A stretch of DNA of 64,000 bases from Pseudoalteromonas sp. MEBiC 03607 (GTDB lineage: Bacteria; Pseudomonadota; Gammaproteobacteria; Enterobacterales; Alteromonadaceae). Of this stretch, positions 61,333 through 64,000 are shown piece after piece (positions within the stretch are counted from its first letter, which is position 1; each line of letters begins with the position of its first letter). A model generated the notes under the pieces. That model did no database searches. It was not told the DNA's origin and worked only from the letters and a program-made list of their open reading frames with translations. The stretch is from contig NZ_SRRY01000002.1 in NCBI RefSeq assembly GCF_004792295.1, positions 124,001-188,000 on the forward strand, read 5' to 3'. The position numbers and the translations under genes are program-made.

Positions 61333-64000
61333 ATGAAATCTTTTACCCCCTCTAAACTTGTGCGTTCAAAGATAAACCACGCAGTGCTTGCAGCATTAGT
61401 TGGCTTATCAGTCAATACTGCCTATGCAGCGGATGAAGCACAAGAAATTGAAGAAGTGGTTGCTGTAGGACAGCGTTTAAAAGGGAGTGCTGGCGCGGTT
61501 CTTCAAGAGCGTCAAAATCAAGCGTTTGTTGCCGATATCATGGGTGCAGAGCAAATCTCTCGTACTGGTGATGGCGATGCTGCATCGGCACTTCGTCGTG
61601 TAACAGGTTTGACACTGGTTGATGGCAAGTTCATTTATGTTCGTGGTTTAGGTGAGCGATATTCGAGTACTCAGCTCAATAGTATGTATGTGCCAAGTCC
61701 AGATCCAACTCGCTCAGTTGTACCGCTTGACTTATTCCCATCGGATATTATTGAAAGTTTAAGCGTTCAAAAATCGTTTTCACCCGATATGCCTGCGCAT
61801 TTTGGTGGTGGTAACGTAAATATTAGAACAAAATCAATCCCGACTGATTTTTTGTTTAAAGTCGACATTGGTACTTCTTACAACACCAATAACAGTGATA
61901 CAGGCTACTTTTATGAAGGTGGCGATGATGACTGGATGGGCCGTGATGATGGTACTCGTGCGTTACCTACTGAAATAATTAATGCCTTTTATGGTGCGGG
62001 CCTTGAAGGCGATATCAACACAACACTGGCTGAGCGCCAAGCATTGATGTCGGCTCTTGATTGGAACATTTCGGCAACTGAAAAAGACGTTGATCCTGAA
62101 ATGAGCTTTTCAGTTTCGCTAGGCGATCGCTTTGAAAGTGAAATGGGTACGTTTGGTGTACTTGCCGCTGTTTCTTACGAAAATGAGTGGGAAGTAGCAC
62201 AAGAAAAAAGTGGTACTAACCTTGGCAGCTTAGGTTGTGAAGACAAGTGTTTTGCACAGTATTACGATGGCACATCAACGGAACAAAATGTGCGTTGGAG
62301 TGGTACATTCAATATTGGTTATGAGTTTAATTCAAACCATAAAATTGAGATGACAAACATTGCACTGCATGACATGCGTGACCGTGTTCGTAATCGTAAT
62401 TTCTATGATGCCAACGAAACTGAAGAAGGTGTTCGTGACCTTCGTCGCGTTGATGTTGTGTACGAAGAGCGTGAAATGTTCTCTAGCCAATTAAAAGGCA
62501 CACACAACTTTATCGACTTTAACAACTTGTTTGTTGATTGGTATGCCGGCACAAGCCGTGCAAATCGTGATGCACCAGGTGGTGTAGATGCTGTTTTCCA
62601 ACGTAACTACGACGATGGTTCGTTTGTTTCTGAGCAATTACAAGATGTTTCAGCTACTAACGTAACCCGTGAATTCCAAGTTCTTCATGATGAAGTTGAT
62701 ACTTGGGGTTGGAACATGGGCATGCCATTTTATGGTGAAGGCTATGAGCTTGAACTAAAAGTGGGTGGCGATTTCTCAGAGAAAACACGTACTGCAAATA
62801 ATACGACATTTGGTATTACGCACCGTGGTATTGCTGATGATTTTACCTATGGCTCACGTTTAGATGAAATTTTTGCTTACGATAACATCAACAATGATGC
62901 TTTTTACGCAAGTTCAACCGGTTCTGGCATTTTTGATGACAGAACAACAGACGGTGATAAATACAGTGCGGCGCATAAGTTAGATGCTTATTACTTTATG
63001 GCTGATTATTTCATCAATAATACTTGGCGTATTACTGGTGGGGTTCGCTGGGAAGATTTTGCCCAAGTATCGGTTCCATTTAAGGCTCACAGTAATTTAT
63101 TTGATGCGACAACAGAAGAGCTAGCTGAAGTAGCAATTAAAGAAGATGATTTCTATCCATCTTTAGCTGTGACTTATATTATGGATGAAGAAATGCAATT
63201 TCGTTTAAATTTAAGCGAAACAACCATTCGTCCAGATATGCGTGATGTAAGCTCAACGTTCTTCGTTGATCCATTAACTGAATTCCTAGTTCGTGGTTCA
63301 CCGACACTGCAAAGTTCAAAACTTAAAAATGCTGATTTCCGTTTTGAATGGTATATGGCATCGGGCAATAACTTATCAGTTGCATTGTTCTACAAAGACA
63401 TTACGAACCCTATCGAAATGGTAGAGCTTGCAGGTGTAGGTGGTGCTGCGCCACAGCTATTAACTGCAAACGCTGAATCGGGTGAGTTAACGGGTATTGA
63501 AGTTGATTTCTTGACTGATTTTAGTTTTATCAGTGCCGATTGGTCGAGTGTGTTCTTGTCGGGTAACGTTACGCTATCTGACTCAACTGTGAAACTAGGT
63601 ATTGATGATTCTGACGGCGTTGATTCGTTGTTTGAGCAGCAATTAAAAGATGCACTTGATGCCGATACCGTGTCTAACATTGTTACTAACGATGAGCGCC
63701 GTTTAGTAGGTCACTCTGAGTGGGTAGCAAACTTACAGATGGGTTATGACTCTGCTGATGGTTTCCACTCGACATCGCTTGTATATAACGTGTTTGGTCC
63801 GCGTATTATTGTACCGGGTACTCGCGGTAATGAAGATGCAGAAGAGAAGCCATTCCATTCGCTTGATTTAGTTTACTCTTACTTCCCGAACTTTAACACA
63901 AAAGTGAAGTTCAAAATTGAAAACATCCTTGGTCAAGATAAAGAAATTGAGCAAGAAGGTTTATCACTTTGGAAGAAAGAAGAAGGCACTAAGTTTAGCT
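61333..64000 (+). CDS. TonB-dependent receptor, 3' end outside the window
   Basis: Starts with ATG 61333 (GGAG seven bases upstream) and stays open to the right edge, so at least 889 residues. Signal peptide ends near AYA (about residue 33). TonB-box-like region EEVVAVGQRL is followed by plug blocks ISRTGDGDAASALRRVTGL, FIYVRGLGERYSSTQLN and FGGGNVNIRTKS. The barrel repeats run to the window end. It probably forms one operon with the lipoprotein upstream and receives energy from the neighbouring TonB module. Confidence 0.93.
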   Translation, partial: MKSFTPSKLVRSKINHAVLAALVGLSVNTAYAADEAQEIEEVVAVGQRLKGSAGAVLQERQNQAFVADIMGAEQISRTGDGDAASALRRVTGLTLVDGKFIYVRGLGERYSSTQLNSMYVPSPDPTRSVVPLDLFPSDIIESLSVQKSFSPDMPAHFGGGNVNIRTKSIPTDFLFKVDIGTSYNTNNSDTGYFYEGGDDDWMGRDDGTRALPTEIINAFYGAGLEGDINTTLAERQALMSALDWNISATEKDVDPEMSFSVSLGDRFESEMGTFGVLAAVSYENEWEVAQEKSGTNLGSLGCEDKCFAQYYDGTSTEQNVRWSGTFNIGYEFNSNHKIEMTNIALHDMRDRVRNRNFYDANETEEGVRDLRRVDVVYEEREMFSSQLKGTHNFIDFNNLFVDWYAGTSRANRDAPGGVDAVFQRNYDDGSFVSEQLQDVSATNVTREFQVLHDEVDTWGWNMGMPFYGEGYELELKVGGDFSEKTRTANNTTFGITHRGIADDFTYGSRLDEIFAYDNINNDAFYASSTGSGIFDDRTTDGDKYSAAHKLDAYYFMADYFINNTWRITGGVRWEDFAQVSVPFKAHSNLFDATTEELAEVAIKEDDFYPSLAVTYIMDEEMQFRLNLSETTIRPDMRDVSSTFFVDPLTEFLVRGSPTLQSSKLKNADFRFEWYMASGNNLSVALFYKDITNPIEMVELAGVGGAAPQLLTANAESGELTGIEVDFLTDFSFISADWSSVFLSGNVTLSDSTVKLGIDDSDGVDSLFEQQLKDALDADTVSNIVTNDERRLVGHSEWVANLQMGYDSADGFHSTSLVYNVFGPRIIVPGTRGNEDAEEKPFHSLDLVYSYFPNFNTKVKFKIENILGQDKEIEQEGLSLWKKEEGTKFS

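Noticed and set aside
1..64000. tRNA, rRNA, transposase or phage genes
   Set aside because: Looked for and not seen; the only signs of mobility are REP-like repeats, the attC-like sites and the duplicated DsbA 3' end.

Overview
The window looks like chromosomal DNA of a marine gammaproteobacterium of the Alteromonadales, most likely Pseudoalteromonas. The reasons are the moderate-to-low GC content, the housekeeping order yoaA-tsaB ... fadD-rnd ... minE-minD-minC / ycgL-mltB, and the many secreted peptidases, TonB-dependent receptors and ExbB/ExbD/TonB genes. No rRNA, tRNA, CRISPR array, prophage or transposase gene was found. Both ends cut genes: a YoaA-type helicase on the left and a TonB-dependent receptor on the right.

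Layout. 1-8 kb: yoaA (partial), tsaB, a small unknown gene, a secreted alkaline phosphatase, an alpha/beta hydrolase, fadD and rnd. 9-22.3 kb: a carbohydrate locus. Seven minus-strand genes (secreted TIM-barrel protein, Tat-exported small subunit, GMC oxidoreductase, DUF1080 protein, MFS transporter, second TIM-barrel protein, Gfo/Idh/MocA dehydrogenase) face a PAS-AraC regulator, followed by a BadF-type sugar kinase, cutC and a large TonB-dependent receptor. The content fits oxidation-assisted (3-keto) glycoside breakdown. 22.3-26 kb: GNAT, minE-minD-minC, ycgL-mltB. 26-27.5 kb: a dense field of GTAG-headed REP-like palindromes, partly in 147-180 bp tandem units. 27.5-30.3 kb: a GbsR/MarR regulator, adhP and an unknown gene flanked by attC-like sequences that may be a solitary integron cassette. 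30.4-41 kb: a siderophore-type receptor, an amidohydrolase, a DUF885 peptidase-like lipoprotein, a YcgN-like protein, a SpoU methyltransferase, a DUF3352 protein and an M1 peptidase lipoprotein. 41-47 kb: fructokinase, AGE-family isomerase and FucP-type transporter, with the same GGAACGTTCC palindrome in the divergent promoter and again ahead of a chemoreceptor; then a diguanylate cyclase. 48-51 kb: a DsbA-like gene followed by a Xre/ParS-RES toxin-antitoxin pair and a hydrolase, then a degenerate second copy of the DsbA 3' end and of the antitoxin start.

51.8-64 kb holds the most interesting system. DUF3450 protein, a long ExbB with a periplasmic extension, a short ExbB, ExbD, TonB and a TPR protein form one operon. 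Next to it are a 1366-residue lipoprotein made of three copies of a ~430-residue unit and a TonB-dependent receptor. The two promoter regions share TGTCAT elements placed exactly 33 bp apart with further TGT steps at about 11 bp, the layout expected of PhoB boxes. I infer a dedicated, perhaps phosphate-regulated, TonB energy module with its own receptor and a large triplicated surface lipoprotein whose ligand is unknown.

All function calls rest on motifs and remembered family features; no database search was possible.
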